51,941 nucleotides of DNA from an uncultured Planctomycetaceae bacterium (GTDB lineage: Bacteria; Planctomycetota; Planctomycetia; Gemmatales; Gemmataceae): NCBI GenBank assembly GCA_903960945.1, contig CAJCCR010000410.1, positions 1 to 51,941 of the forward strand, written 5' to 3'. Under the pieces are notes generated by a model. The model was given only the letters and a program-made list of their open reading frames with translations. It was not told where the DNA came from and made no database searches. Position numbers and translations under genes: made by a program. Positions 42,890 to 51,941 of this stretch are shown here, one piece after another (positions within the stretch are counted from its first letter, which is position 1; every line of letters starts with the position of its first letter).

Positions 42890-44971
42890 TTATTTGCCCG
42901 GGATATTCACCATGATGGGGTTGCTTGCATAACCTCGTTTGACCGTGAAATTGAGCGACACATTTGCTAGGACACAAATAGGGACTTCTGCAAAGGGCTT
43001 GGCATCTGGCGCAACTTTCAGAAGTATTTTTCCTTTAGTTTCTTTCTCTGATAAAGCTGTTTTAGCTCCGGTATCGAGCATGGTAACACCCGGTGGCAGT
43101 GGATTTCCAAAGATCTGGCCTAGGTGCTGATGCCTTATATCAAGGCTGATGCGCCCTTTGTAATTCTCTGCGCGTACAATTTCCACATCAATCGTAATCG
43201 TTTTGCCTGGTTCTAAGACGATTTTTTCAGGGCTTACTTTAATCTGCACGATATCTTTTTCAGGGGTGATCGCAATCATCTGGGTTTCAACAGGCCATGT
43301 GCTTCTTCCGCCTCCAGGCATCTTTAATTCGGTAAGTGGACCAACTCTTTTGATGATTTCTTTCTCTTTGCCTTCTTTGTCTTTGTATTTTGCCTTGGCA
43401 ATAATGTTGACAAGCGAGGCACCTGGTTTTGCATCTTTTGCACATTGAAACAGTAGCAACCCATCATTCTGGGTTTCGGGTAAGGTTAAGGGAACCATGG
43501 TTATTCCAGAAGGAAGATTTTCAGGATGAAAAGTAATAGGGCCCGTGAATCCGCCTGTTCGTTTGACTCGTACATACCAAGCCGCTGCCATCCCGGGTGC
43601 GATGCCTGCTTTGTCATCATCGCAATTGACGATGAAGTCTGGCTCTTCGTGGGTGATATTCAAGAGGTAGTTGAAGCCGGGGCCGCCACGGTTTAATAAG
43701 TCACGAACTTGAATTTTGAAAATGCCATCGGCTGTAGCAGTGTAATTAAGATAAGAATCTTTGGTTGCATTCGATTGATCGTCATTGCTTGCGATGATTT
43801 TGCCTTTACCATCTGAGATACTTAAAAAACTGTCCAGTTCAGAGCCAAGTCTGCGGGCCCGGATTTCTGCAATGATGGATTCACCTTTTTTCAACTTAAT
43901 GGGAAAGGTATCTGTTTCGCCCGGTTTGAAAATCCGGCCATTGATGGTGCAAGGTAAAGGGAAGTCGGTTTTGGCAGGTGATTCTTCGAAGATTTTCAGC
44001 CCGGAAAGGTATACTGGGAACGGATTGCTCAATCCGCCATCGGTTTTGATTACTGCATTAAGTGTGCTTCCAGGCAAGGAAGTATTGGAAATTCCTTCTA
44101 ATGTCACTTGGGTTTCAGGTACGTTCCCACCACCCACTTTGACTTGCAAGGGCCCCGTGGGCGAATGTGCCAAAGGGTAACACCAGGTAACATATGGGCC
44201 ACCCGTGATAACGAGATTGTAGGGCATGTTAATACTTGCTGCATAATCCACATCGCGTACTACCACCATGTATTCACCGGGCGATGCGAATCTGTAGGTA
44301 ACGCAGGGGTCTGCAAAATGGAAGTCATCATTAGCTGCTAGTTCTCTGCCTGTTGAATCATGAATACTTATCATCGGATCGATAGCAAGAAACTGGCTGT
44401 GCCTCTTGTAGAAGAACCTGTGGGATATCACGCCAAAGGAAAGAGTTTGCCCGGCTTTGACCGTGAATTTGTAAGCGTCAACTTGTTCCTTAGCGCTGAT
44501 CATGCCAGAAACAATACTGCCAATGGTGATGGGTTGAGCATTTGCGAAATCAGCATGGAGAGTGGTTTTTTCAAGAACAACCGGAAGATCTGCGATAAGA
44601 ATCTGGCCCACTGTGGAAGCGCCAGAAGCGCAGGCTAGGCGGAATTCTCGCATACCAGGCGAGGCTGTTTTATCTACGGTTACTTTGATTTTAAGTTCGG
44701 TGGTTTTGCTTTTTTCTGGAATGCCTTCGGCTTTGATCCCGGTGCCTGCAAAAAGTACAGCAATGGGATTTGAGGGATTACTGGTTTCGCAAAAAAGGGT
44801 GATCTCGCTGGTTTTCCCACGTTCAATAACTGCAGGGTAGACATGCGTGATCTGTGGGAATGAAGTTTGCGACAACGCCATTCCTGGCAATAGAAATGCC
44901 AGCAATCCAAAAATGCTGGAAAGCTTGACTAGTGATTGAAAAGAAATTCTCTTGTGTTGAGTAACGACCAC
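42890..44971 (-). CDS. Exported protein with PPC-like domains
   Basis: A 693-residue surface or secreted protein with signal peptide (LVKLSSIFGLLAFLLPGMALSQ). Two pre-peptidase C-terminal (PPC)-like beta-sandwich domains are seen at about 135-250 (ISAKEQVDAYKFTVKAGQTL) and 345-460 (FKPGETDTFPIKLKKGES), with Ig-like or cadherin-like segments around them. GTG start at 44971 has GGAGG eight bases ahead, inside the end of the DUF1549/DUF1553 gene (43-base overlap), so the three genes 42890-48472 form an operon. It likely works with them at the cell surface. Confidence 0.85.
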   Translation of the reverse strand: MVVTQHKRISFQSLVKLSSIFGLLAFLLPGMALSQTSFPQITHVYPAVIERGKTSEITLFCETSNPSNPIAVLFAGTGIKAEGIPEKSKTTELKIKVTVDKTASPGMREFRLACASGASTVGQILIADLPVVLEKTTLHADFANAQPITIGSIVSGMISAKEQVDAYKFTVKAGQTLSFGVISHRFFYKRHSQFLAIDPMISIHDSTGRELAANDDFHFADPCVTYRFASPGEYMVVVRDVDYAASINMPYNLVITGGPYVTWCYPLAHSPTGPLQVKVGGGNVPETQVTLEGISNTSLPGSTLNAVIKTDGGLSNPFPVYLSGLKIFEESPAKTDFPLPCTINGRIFKPGETDTFPIKLKKGESIIAEIRARRLGSELDSFLSISDGKGKIIASNDDQSNATKDSYLNYTATADGIFKIQVRDLLNRGGPGFNYLLNITHEEPDFIVNCDDDKAGIAPGMAAAWYVRVKRTGGFTGPITFHPENLPSGITMVPLTLPETQNDGLLLFQCAKDAKPGASLVNIIAKAKYKDKEGKEKEIIKRVGPLTELKMPGGGRSTWPVETQMIAITPEKDIVQIKVSPEKIVLEPGKTITIDVEIVRAENYKGRISLDIRHQHLGQIFGNPLPPGVTMLDTGAKTALSEKETKGKILLKVAPDAKPFAEVPICVLANVSLNFTVKRGYASNPIMVNIPGK

Positions 44972-47094
44972 AATAAATCCTCCAAGCCTTCTTTGGGGTT
45001 TTGAGCCAAGGCCAACTCTGCGAGTGCTTCCTTCTTTTCTTGATCTCTAGGCAATCTGGAAAGCGTAGCAAGGAATACTTCGTCCACAGCCTTGTCCATT
45101 GGGACTTTGTTGCTTATAAATTTGCTAATTCTGCTGTTGGTTTCTGAAAGCTTTCGGTTTAAGAGGTTGCCACTCATTAGCAGAAGTGCCTGCATCATAT
45201 TGGCATCTTCGCTGCGTTCGCATTCGCATGTCGCAACTCTACGGGGCCTGCCAAAGATATCCATAAAGCTGGAACTGAATTTGCTATCAGGAAGAGAGAT
45301 TGCCCTGAATCCAAGTGGTACATCGGTGAACTTTTCGCGTGTGCCACATGCGAAATCTACTGCATCAAGCAGTTGCTCGGCAGACATGCGCTTGGCGCGG
45401 AAATGAGTGCAATAGATGTTGTCGCCATCGGCTGCAGAGGCCACATTGCTTTCGCTGCTAAGTTGGTAGACCTGTGAATTCATGATGGTTCGAAGCAGGT
45501 GCTTGATATCGTAATTATTTTTAATGAGATCAACTGCCAATGCATCAAGGAGTTCTGGATTGGAAGCTGGGTTGGTGATGCGAATATCATCGATGGGATG
45601 GATAAGGCCTCTGCCGAAATAGTAGCCCCAATATCTGTTAACGAAGTTGCGAGCAAGGGCAGGGTTGTTTTTATCTTTCAGCCAAGTAACTAAGCCATTG
45701 CGCCTGTCGATGGGGTCTTCGGTAACAGGGCCACCAATGGGTTTTGGAGGAAGTATTTTTCCTGTTTTCGGATGGCTTGCTTCACCCGCCATGGTTAAGT
45801 AGATGGTGGTATCGCTGCCTTGAAGCCCGAACTCGGTGCTATTTTTCTTGGCGACCCTGGAGAAGAATGCAGTCATGCTGTAGTAATCAGCTTGGGCGAT
45901 ATTTTCGAAAGGATGATGATGGCATTTGGCGCATTGCATACGAATTCCTAGGAAAACCTGACAAGCGGTTTCTGTCCAATCATCACGTGAGCCTATGACA
46001 AAGAAATTGGCAGGGCCATTGGCATAGGGGCTTCCTACTGCGGTAAGGAGTTCGCCTGCGAAATTATCCATGCGCATGTTATCGCGGAAGACGGAACGGA
46101 GCCAGTTGTGCTGCGACCACATACCTTTTTTCTGTAAAACATCTCTGCTATTACGAAGGAGATCGCCCCATTTGTAAGCCCAGGAATCAACATATTCAGG
46201 TCGGTTCAAAACCTTCTCAATGGCCAACTTTCGTTTATCGGGGTTGCTATCAGCTTTGAATGCAAGAATTTCATCTGGGTTCGGAAGCGTTGATAAAGTG
46301 TTGAGGTGAATTCTTCTGAAGAATTCTTCGTCGGTGCAGATGTGAGAAGGGGAGAGGCCTGTTTTCTTCCATTTCTCAATCCACATTTTGTCGATTAGAT
46401 TGTCATTCTTTGCGAAAGTCTCGAGCCCCTTTGCTTCGCCGAAGGGCAGGATGATTCGGAATACGCCTACAGCGCCTAGATAGCGAACCATGATAACCGT
46501 TTCGCCGGGGCCCTTTGCAACTACATTTCCGAGGTTGTCAACAGTCGCAACGGAAGTGTTCATGCTGTCGAAAGAGGCTTTGGAACTAACATCTTCAGAA
46601 GAGTTGTCTTCGTAGGTTCCCTTTGTGGTGATTTTGATTTTCTGCCCGGCTTTTGCGATGATCTCAACGGGCAATACTTCAAGAGATTTGAAGAGTTTAT
46701 CTTTGGTGGAGGGCCCGATCATACCTTCTGCGATCCAGTTTTTGAGCGTGGTGTATTCTGGAGAGCCCAGTTGTAAGCGTTTGCCTCCTTCATGGGGAGC
46801 TTCAAGAGTTGGCTTTTTTAGGAGAAGGCTTTCTTCGGGTGAAAGCAGGCTGACGCGCCTTCCAATCGAGCCTCTGACGATTTCACGAAAATCGTTGCTG
46901 TCATCGAAGCCACGAAGTGAAAGCTTGAGTCCGCCTTGGCCATATTGAGCACCATGGCAGGCACCTTGATTGCATCCCGCCCGGGTGAGAATTGGCTGAA
47001 CATCGTTGGCAAAGGAAACTTTGGGGAAGTCTTGTGCGAAAGAAAACCCTGAAAGAAGAAGTAGGCCAATCAGGCTTCCGATTTGGTTTCTCAT
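44929..47094 (-). CDS. DUF1549/DUF1553 protein with bacterial Ig-like (Big_2) domain
   Basis: A 721-residue exported protein: signal peptide (IGSLIGLLLLSGFSFAQ), an N-terminal heme-type motif CNQGACHGA (C-x3-CH), a Big_2-like Ig domain (about 150-215), DUF1549 with CAKCHHHPFE, and DUF1553 (KRMSAEQLLDAVDFACG; ATCECERSEDANMMQALLLMSG). It lies 46 bases after the DUF1501 gene and overlaps the PPC gene. Like the module at 33873-38906 but without LamG. Function unproved. Confidence 0.92.
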   Translation of the reverse strand: MRNQIGSLIGLLLLSGFSFAQDFPKVSFANDVQPILTRAGCNQGACHGAQYGQGGLKLSLRGFDDSNDFREIVRGSIGRRVSLLSPEESLLLKKPTLEAPHEGGKRLQLGSPEYTTLKNWIAEGMIGPSTKDKLFKSLEVLPVEIIAKAGQKIKITTKGTYEDNSSEDVSSKASFDSMNTSVATVDNLGNVVAKGPGETVIMVRYLGAVGVFRIILPFGEAKGLETFAKNDNLIDKMWIEKWKKTGLSPSHICTDEEFFRRIHLNTLSTLPNPDEILAFKADSNPDKRKLAIEKVLNRPEYVDSWAYKWGDLLRNSRDVLQKKGMWSQHNWLRSVFRDNMRMDNFAGELLTAVGSPYANGPANFFVIGSRDDWTETACQVFLGIRMQCAKCHHHPFENIAQADYYSMTAFFSRVAKKNSTEFGLQGSDTTIYLTMAGEASHPKTGKILPPKPIGGPVTEDPIDRRNGLVTWLKDKNNPALARNFVNRYWGYYFGRGLIHPIDDIRITNPASNPELLDALAVDLIKNNYDIKHLLRTIMNSQVYQLSSESNVASAADGDNIYCTHFRAKRMSAEQLLDAVDFACGTREKFTDVPLGFRAISLPDSKFSSSFMDIFGRPRRVATCECERSEDANMMQALLLMSGNLLNRKLSETNSRISKFISNKVPMDKAVDEVFLATLSRLPRDQEKKEALAELALAQNPKEGLEDLLWSLLNTREFLFNH

Positions 47095-47140
47095 GTCTTC
47101 TTATATCCAATTAAAGGTTGGACCAATTTAGTGCAATAGA

Positions 47141-48472
47141 TCAAGCAAGTATTTCGTTAACAACCTTGCCATTAAGGTTGATGCGGAAAGGCCTGCCATC
47201 TGGCGCAACATAATGTTTGTCTAATGGAATGCCAAGAATCGTGTAAAGTGTTGCAGCAATATCTTCAATTTGAATGGGTGGGGTAACGGGTTGCTCTGCG
47301 TTGGCATCGCTTTTGCCAATAACGGAACCAACTTTCATGCCACCACCGCCCATGCAGAATACTGTGGATCCGGCCCAGTGGTCGCGCCCTGCAGCAGAGT
47401 TTATTTTTGGAGTTCTGCCGAAATCGCCCAGCCAGATTACCATGGTTTTTTCGAGCATGCCTCTGGTTTGAAGATCTTCAAGAAGTGCGGACCAACTTTG
47501 ATCGATGGTCGGAAGGTTGCGGTCTTTCAAAGTTTTGAAGTTGTTGGCGTGGGTATCCCAGCCACCCATGGTTACATTGATAAACCGAACGCCCGATTCA
47601 ACCAGCCTGCGGGCCAGAAGACAAGATTGGCCAAACTTGTTCATGCCGTAGCGTTCGCGAACTTTGACGGGTTCTTGTGAAAGATCGAATGCGCGCTTGG
47701 CAGCGGGGGAGGTGACCATTGAAAAAGCTTTGTCATAAAAGCTGTTCATTGCGCCTACATCGTTACCCTTGGTTTCGATTTTCTTCTGCCAGTTGTCAAG
47801 TTTTTGCAGCATGCGTTCGCGTCGACCGAAACGGGAAGAGGTCAAACCATTTGGAAGTGAAACACCATCGATGCTGAAATCAGCTTTGCTTGGGTCTTCT
47901 TGAATAATGAAGGGGTTGTGTTCGCTACCAGCATAGCCTGGCAGGCCACCACCAAACCGTTGGTCGATTGAATTCCCGAGTTGGACATAAGGTGGCATGC
48001 CATTACGGTAGCCAAGTTCACGAGACATGACAGCGCCATAAGTGGGGTAAACAGTGCTGGGATTGAAGCGCCAGCCGGTTAGCATGTATGCATCAGCAAC
48101 GCCATGGGAACCGTTGTAGGAATACCCGGAGCGAATGATGGAATACTTGTCGAGGTTTTTTGCCATCATGGGAAGGTGTTCGGAAATTTGCACGCCAGGG
48201 ATGTTGGTAGGGATGACGCTGAATTCGCCGCGGATGTCGGAAGGTGCATTGGGTTTTGGGTCAAAGGTATCGATGTGGGAAGGGCCACCTTGCATCCACA
48301 TGAAGATAACACTGAGGTTATCGACGGGTTCTTTTTTCTTGGCAGAAGCAGCGTTTGCTTGAAGAAGAGTAGGAAGAGTAAGCCCAGCAAGGCCGAGGCT
48401 GCCAATGCGAATGAATTCTCGTCTGTTGGTACCTTCGCAATTATGCGAGGGGCCGAATCCTACTTCAAACAT
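47141..48472 (-). CDS. DUF1501 protein (Tat-type signal)
   Basis: A 443-residue DUF1501 protein, first gene of the three-gene surface operon. Twin-arginine-type start (TNRREFIRIGSLGLAGLTL), then FMWMQGGPSHIDTFDPKPN, LDKYSIIRSGYSYNGSHGVADA, MVIWLGDFGRTPKINSAAGRDHW and ATLYTILGIPLDKHY. ATG at 48472 with AGGTGA ahead. The 178-base gap to the sigma-54 activator shows no clear feature. Confidence 0.92.
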   Translation of the reverse strand: MFEVGFGPSHNCEGTNRREFIRIGSLGLAGLTLPTLLQANAASAKKKEPVDNLSVIFMWMQGGPSHIDTFDPKPNAPSDIRGEFSVIPTNIPGVQISEHLPMMAKNLDKYSIIRSGYSYNGSHGVADAYMLTGWRFNPSTVYPTYGAVMSRELGYRNGMPPYVQLGNSIDQRFGGGLPGYAGSEHNPFIIQEDPSKADFSIDGVSLPNGLTSSRFGRRERMLQKLDNWQKKIETKGNDVGAMNSFYDKAFSMVTSPAAKRAFDLSQEPVKVRERYGMNKFGQSCLLARRLVESGVRFINVTMGGWDTHANNFKTLKDRNLPTIDQSWSALLEDLQTRGMLEKTMVIWLGDFGRTPKINSAAGRDHWAGSTVFCMGGGGMKVGSVIGKSDANAEQPVTPPIQIEDIAATLYTILGIPLDKHYVAPDGRPFRINLNGKVVNEILA

Positions 48473-48650
48473 GGTTCACCTATTAAATTAAGGCTATATA
48501 CGAGGCAGGTATGAGAAACACTAAGAAGCCAGATTAAAGCATAAACTCTAACAAAACATAAAGCAAGCAATTGTATAGTGAGATATCGACATAATAAATG
48601 CAGGGGCTGAAGTCTATTAGGAGGCGATGAGGGGATTGAAGCTCTATTTG

Positions 48651-49742
48651 TTATGGTTCTGGGTCGGTAGGGAGATCTGTAACGCCCTTAAGGACTTCCT
48701 GCACTTTTTTATGCAAAGTGTTTCGATTGATTCCAAGTCTTGTTGCGGCTTTTACCTGAACATTGTCGCATTCTTTGAGAATTTGTTGGATCAATTCTTT
48801 TTCAACTGCACCAACAATTTGGTCGGATAATACCCCATCTGGCAGGGTGTTAATACCAAGGTGAACAACTTGCTGGATGAGTTTTACAAGATCGGTGCTC
48901 TGCCCGACTTGGGTTTTTGATTGTAATGACTTATAGCGTTTGATTTTTTTGCCCGGGGGAGCCAGAGATTCTGGTGTCAAAGGCAGACCATTGCAAAGCA
49001 CTACGGCTCTCGCCATATAGTTTTCCAACTCACGGACATTGCCCGGCCAATCATGCTTTAAAAGCACTTCTTGCATATCTGCAGTGAGTTCGGGCGGATC
49101 AATTTTATTGGTAATAGAATGCCGCGCAATAAAGAAACGAGCGAGTGCGGGGATGTCATCGGCCCGTTCCCTTAATGGAGGTAGATAAACCGGAACGACA
49201 TTAAGGCGATAATAAAGATCGTCTCTAAAACGACCAGCTTCGATTTCGTCTTCTAGAAACTGATTGGTTGCAGCAACAACCCTACAATCGACTTTGATGG
49301 TTTTGCTTTCGCCAACTCTTTCAAATTCATTTTCTTGTAGGACGCGTAGAAGTTTAACCTGAAGCTTGGGGCTCATGCTCGAGATTTCATCGAGAAAGAT
49401 GGTTCCGCCATGAGCTGCTTCAAAGCGTCCGGTTTTATTTTCTACTGCGCCAGTGAATGCGCCTTTGATATGCCCGAATAATTCGCTTTCGAGAAGGCTT
49501 TCGTTTAGGGCACCACAATTCACTCGAACATAGGGCCCATCATTCCGTTTTGAAAGAAGATGAACTGCACGAGCGATGAGTTCTTTACCTGTGCCTGTTT
49601 CACCAATAATCAGAACCGTTGCTTGAGTGGGTGCGACCTTTTTGACAAGGCCGTAAACTTCTTGCATGGCCTGAGATTGGCCGACAATGTCGGTCAATGG
49701 CGCATTAGCACCTTTGTCGGCGTTATGAATGCCGCGGCTCAT
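48651..49742 (-). CDS. Sigma-54-dependent transcriptional activator without receiver domain
   Basis: A 363-residue NtrC-family activator made of only the AAA+ domain and a Fis-type helix-turn-helix. Motifs: Walker [16 protein letters not shown], the sigma-54 contact loop GAFTGA, Walker [10 protein letters not shown], and the DNA-binding [16 protein letters not shown] near the end. No receiver, GAF or PAS domain precedes the AAA+ part (it starts at about residue 18), so its activity is set by partner proteins or by abundance. Sigma-54 itself is not in the window. Confidence 0.93.
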   Translation of the reverse strand: MSRGIHNADKGANAPLTDIVGQSQAMQEVYGLVKKVAPTQATVLIIGETGTGKELIARAVHLLSKRNDGPYVRVNCGALNESLLESELFGHIKGAFTGAVENKTGRFEAAHGGTIFLDEISSMSPKLQVKLLRVLQENEFERVGESKTIKVDCRVVAATNQFLEDEIEAGRFRDDLYYRLNVVPVYLPPLRERADDIPALARFFIARHSITNKIDPPELTADMQEVLLKHDWPGNVRELENYMARAVVLCNGLPLTPESLAPPGKKIKRYKSLQSKTQVGQSTDLVKLIQQVVHLGINTLPDGVLSDQIVGAVEKELIQQILKECDNVQVKAATRLGINRNTLHKKVQEVLKGVTDLPTDPEP

Positions 49743-49838
49743 CCTATTTGCCTCTCTGTCCTTGCTAGTCCTTAGTGTCTATTAAACAGAAAAGAGAGTG
49801 AAAAGCCTAGTAAGATTAGGAAATGTTGGTTAAATGTT

Positions 49839-50765
49839 TTAGACAGGTGCTTGAAGGCCTTTTTTTGCAAGAAGTACAGCAAGGCTTTCTGAGGACAATC
49901 GCGGATCATCTAAAATAAGGGTTTCCATCTCCGTATTAACAAAAGCAATCATATCTTCACCGCTCCAACCAGCATTAAGAAGCTTGGGTTCTATCATTAG
50001 AACAAAGTTTTGGCGGATTTTATCCGTCAACCTCGAAACATTGCTTTCATGAATACCCAGAAAAGAAGCAGCCTCTCGTTGGGTCAGGCGGTATCGAACT
50101 CTGAGCCCGAGCAAAAGTTTTTCCTGATCGGAAAGTGTTTCAAGCCATTCTTGAGCAGCAATACGAAATTCTTGATGCCAGTGCTCATCAGAAAGCTCAG
50201 GCGCATGCCAGTACATTTCATCTGCTTCGTCGTCACCTAATAGTTTATCGTGTTTGTTCTGCCTTAATTTGGTCAGGTTGGAGTTGTGAAAAACCCTGAT
50301 CAGCCAAGGAATAAGAGGCCTTCTGCCATCGTATTTTTCGAGAACAGAACCGGACGTTTCTTTCTCGCCGGTAAGTAGGAACCCCCAAAACTCTGCAACG
50401 GTATCTTCCTGCCTAGCGGTATCCCCAGGAAAAAGCCTTGCAGCTCGTGATCGTAATGCATCTACAAGAAGTTGGTCATGCCTCCCAGTTTTGGAAGCAA
50501 ATAAAGTTTCCCAAGCGGTGCTTAATCCTTCGATACAAGATGAGTTCAGGTAGAAATCGAGGAAGTGAAGCCCCTCGAGAAGTGATTTTTCAGGTAAGCC
50601 TTTAGCCCTGCATTTGGCATTGAAGAGTTCTTTGCACCGTTGCAGATGGAACGCAAGTTTTTCATGCGGTAAATTAATGCTAGGAAGATGCACCCCGCAG
50701 AAAGCTCGAACCATCCTGGCTTCTTTCTCGTTCCCATTTAAAAGCTTTGGCGTACCCGATTCCAT
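49839..50765 (-). CDS. ECF-like RNA polymerase sigma factor with N-terminal extension
   Basis: A 308-residue protein with sigma region 2 (DTVAEFWGFLL, RPLIPWLIRVFHNSNLTKLRQ) at about 125-180 and region 4 helix-turn-helix (LETLSDQEKLLLGLRVRYRLTQREAASFLGI) at about 210-260. The first 110 residues are an extra helical domain and the last 50 a tail after region 4. The MlaD-OmpA gene lies three bases upstream on the same strand, so the two are probably cotranscribed. Confidence 0.8.
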   Translation of the reverse strand: MESGTPKLLNGNEKEARMVRAFCGVHLPSINLPHEKLAFHLQRCKELFNAKCRAKGLPEKSLLEGLHFLDFYLNSSCIEGLSTAWETLFASKTGRHDQLLVDALRSRAARLFPGDTARQEDTVAEFWGFLLTGEKETSGSVLEKYDGRRPLIPWLIRVFHNSNLTKLRQNKHDKLLGDDEADEMYWHAPELSDEHWHQEFRIAAQEWLETLSDQEKLLLGLRVRYRLTQREAASFLGIHESNVSRLTDKIRQNFVLMIEPKLLNAGWSGEDMIAFVNTEMETLILDDPRLSSESLAVLLAKKGLQAPV

Positions 50766-50768
50766 TCT

Positions 50769-51803
50769 TTAGCCTCGATTGATGAATACCAATAATTCTA
50801 TGCGTGAGCTTTCTGTTTCAGGCGTTGCTTCAAGCCCTGGATAAGTTTTATCCCCCAAGCCAATCGGGCTAACCTTGCGCCTTGAAAACCATCCGCTTTT
50901 ATGAATGGCATGGATATTTTTCAAGTAATCTGTCACTGTTTCTGATTGTTGCCTGGTTAATAGTCGGAGGGTTTCTCTGTCGGTTGCCCCTGCAGTCATT
51001 ATCCCCGCAACTACAATGTCACTATCTTTGGGAAATCCCATCAACCATTCAGATGCCTTGTCGAGGATTTTTTTTCCCTCAATGCTTAAGATTGCACTCC
51101 CGGGCTCAAAAATACCAGAACTATTAATGGTCTTTCGTTTCATGTCAGCATTTGATCGCACAATCATCTGCATCGGATCTTCAACATATCCACGGACTAT
51201 GGGCATTTTTTTTAGCGCATCCGCATCCTGTTGAAAAGCTTGCATGGTCTGCTGGCTTTGGTTGGCGAGTTGCACTAATGAATCATAAAGCTTGGTGTCT
51301 TGGGTCAACTTTCCCAATGAACCTTCACCTTTGCGAATTTTACCAAGCATATCGGACACCTCAGCCAGAATGTCTGAAATTTCCGGGTTGTGCTTGCTCG
51401 TAAGTAAATCATGGTTTTCTGCACTTAAAGAGGAAGGCGAACCAGGGAAGAGTTCTAAAACCTTGGCCCCCAGCAACCCCTCAGATGCTATGGAAACAAC
51501 CGCATCTTTTCGGATTAGCTTTTTGTAAGATCCTTGGATTTTCAGGCCAATAACCACAGGAGAACCCGGGCTTTCTGGTGCTTTGATGGATATGACTTCC
51601 CCTGCATCCATCCCTTGGATTCGAATCCGGGTGCCAACATCGACGCCACGAATATCCAGAAAGGATGTTTTTAGATTAAGGGAATCTTTGCCATACCATC
51701 CCCGTGAACCGATCGAGAAAAAGGCGGTTGCAAAAAGAACCAATCCTGCAAGCATGGTGCAGCTTAGTAAGAGTAGTTGCCTGGGGTTTAATACTCGAGT
51801 CAT
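50769..51803 (-). CDS. MlaD (MCE) - OmpA-like fusion protein
   Basis: A 344-residue protein with one N-terminal membrane helix (LLLLSCTMLAGLVLFATAFF), an MCE/MlaD domain (about 40-115: SFLDIRGVDVGTRIRIQGMDAG), a helical linker with repeats of LANQSQQTMQAF, and a C-terminal OmpA-like peptidoglycan-binding domain (SGIFEPGSAILSIEGKKILDKA). MCE proteins move lipids between membranes; a peptidoglycan-anchored version would tie that bridge to the wall. ATG at 51803 with AAGGA ahead and a TATAAT at 51828-51833. Confidence 0.85.
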   Translation of the reverse strand: MTRVLNPRQLLLLSCTMLAGLVLFATAFFSIGSRGWYGKDSLNLKTSFLDIRGVDVGTRIRIQGMDAGEVISIKAPESPGSPVVIGLKIQGSYKKLIRKDAVVSIASEGLLGAKVLELFPGSPSSLSAENHDLLTSKHNPEISDILAEVSDMLGKIRKGEGSLGKLTQDTKLYDSLVQLANQSQQTMQAFQQDADALKKMPIVRGYVEDPMQMIVRSNADMKRKTINSSGIFEPGSAILSIEGKKILDKASEWLMGFPKDSDIVVAGIMTAGATDRETLRLLTRQQSETVTDYLKNIHAIHKSGWFSRRKVSPIGLGDKTYPGLEATPETESSRIELLVFINRG

Positions 51804-51827
51804 GGTTTATCCTTATTTTGATTTTTT

Positions 51828-51833
51828 ATTATA
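51828..51833 (-). promoter_or_regulatory. Candidate -10 element of the mlaD-like operon
   Basis: TATAAT about 25 bases before the mlaD-like ATG; no good -35 hexamer. The rest of 51804-51941 shows nothing else. Confidence 0.35.
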
Positions 51834-51941
51834 CCTCTGGATGTGTGAGATAACCTCCTAAGAATTCAAATTTTTTAAGGAAAGACTTGGGTATTAACAA
51901 TAAAAATACGGTAAGATAATATCGCTAGTAATATTGAATAA

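Noticed and set aside
1-51941. tRNA genes, CRISPR arrays, insertion sequences
   Set aside because: I saw no cloverleaf-like sequence in the gaps, no regularly spaced repeats and no transposase-like protein.

Overview
The window reads as chromosomal DNA of a planctomycete, probably from the Gemmata-like side of the phylum, though the exact genus cannot be fixed from sequence alone. The best markers are three DUF1501 proteins, two DUF1549/DUF1553 proteins with planctomycete-type cytochrome motifs, a PPC-domain surface protein, a kinase and sigma factors with lineage-specific extra domains, and a modest-GC, densely packed gene layout. I see no tRNA, CRISPR array, insertion sequence or prophage.

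Layout. 1-2631 is the C-terminal part of a heavy-metal RND pump. 2730-8218 (minus) holds a DUF4956/VTC polyphosphate pair, PhoH, CdsA, UppS and PurA; PurA has a leader with a terminator-like hairpin. 8449-9666 is a secreted HEAT-repeat protein. 9663-10978 (minus) is a two-gene selenoprotein operon: a SelW-like Rdx protein and SelD, each with an in-frame TGA read here as selenocysteine and each followed by a hairpin with a GTT triloop. 11074-14941 holds a Tsr3/DTW-like protein, a YyaL-type thioredoxin-domain protein, a DsbD-N-like protein and an unknown exported protein.

14942-19380 (minus) is a five-gene operon behind a clear SAM-I riboswitch: a threonine-synthase-like PLP enzyme, a MoaD/ThiS-type sulfur carrier ending in Gly-Gly, an unknown acidic protein, a MoeB/ThiF-type E1 enzyme and a cysteine desulfurase. 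Control by S-adenosylmethionine plus a full sulfur-carrier set suggests a protein-thiocarboxylate route into homocysteine/methionine, with the threonine-synthase-like enzyme as the sulfur-inserting partner. This and the selenoprotein operon are the most interesting parts of the window.

19490-26021 (minus) carries a Ser/Thr kinase and the classic infC-rpmI-rplT-pheS-pheT block, followed upstream by a NifU-domain protein; infC probably starts at an ATC codon. 26091-27531 has ribF and, on the plus strand, the RNase P RNA gene. 29041-33789 has rdgB, rpsB-tsf, a beta-CASP nuclease-like protein and a histidine phosphatase. 33873-38906 and 42890-48472 are two planctomycete-specific modules of DUF1549/DUF1553 plus DUF1501 proteins; between them lie a large sigma-70 factor with several extra DNA-binding helices and two unknown proteins. 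48651-51803 (minus) ends the window with a sigma-54 activator, an ECF-like sigma factor and a MlaD-OmpA fusion.
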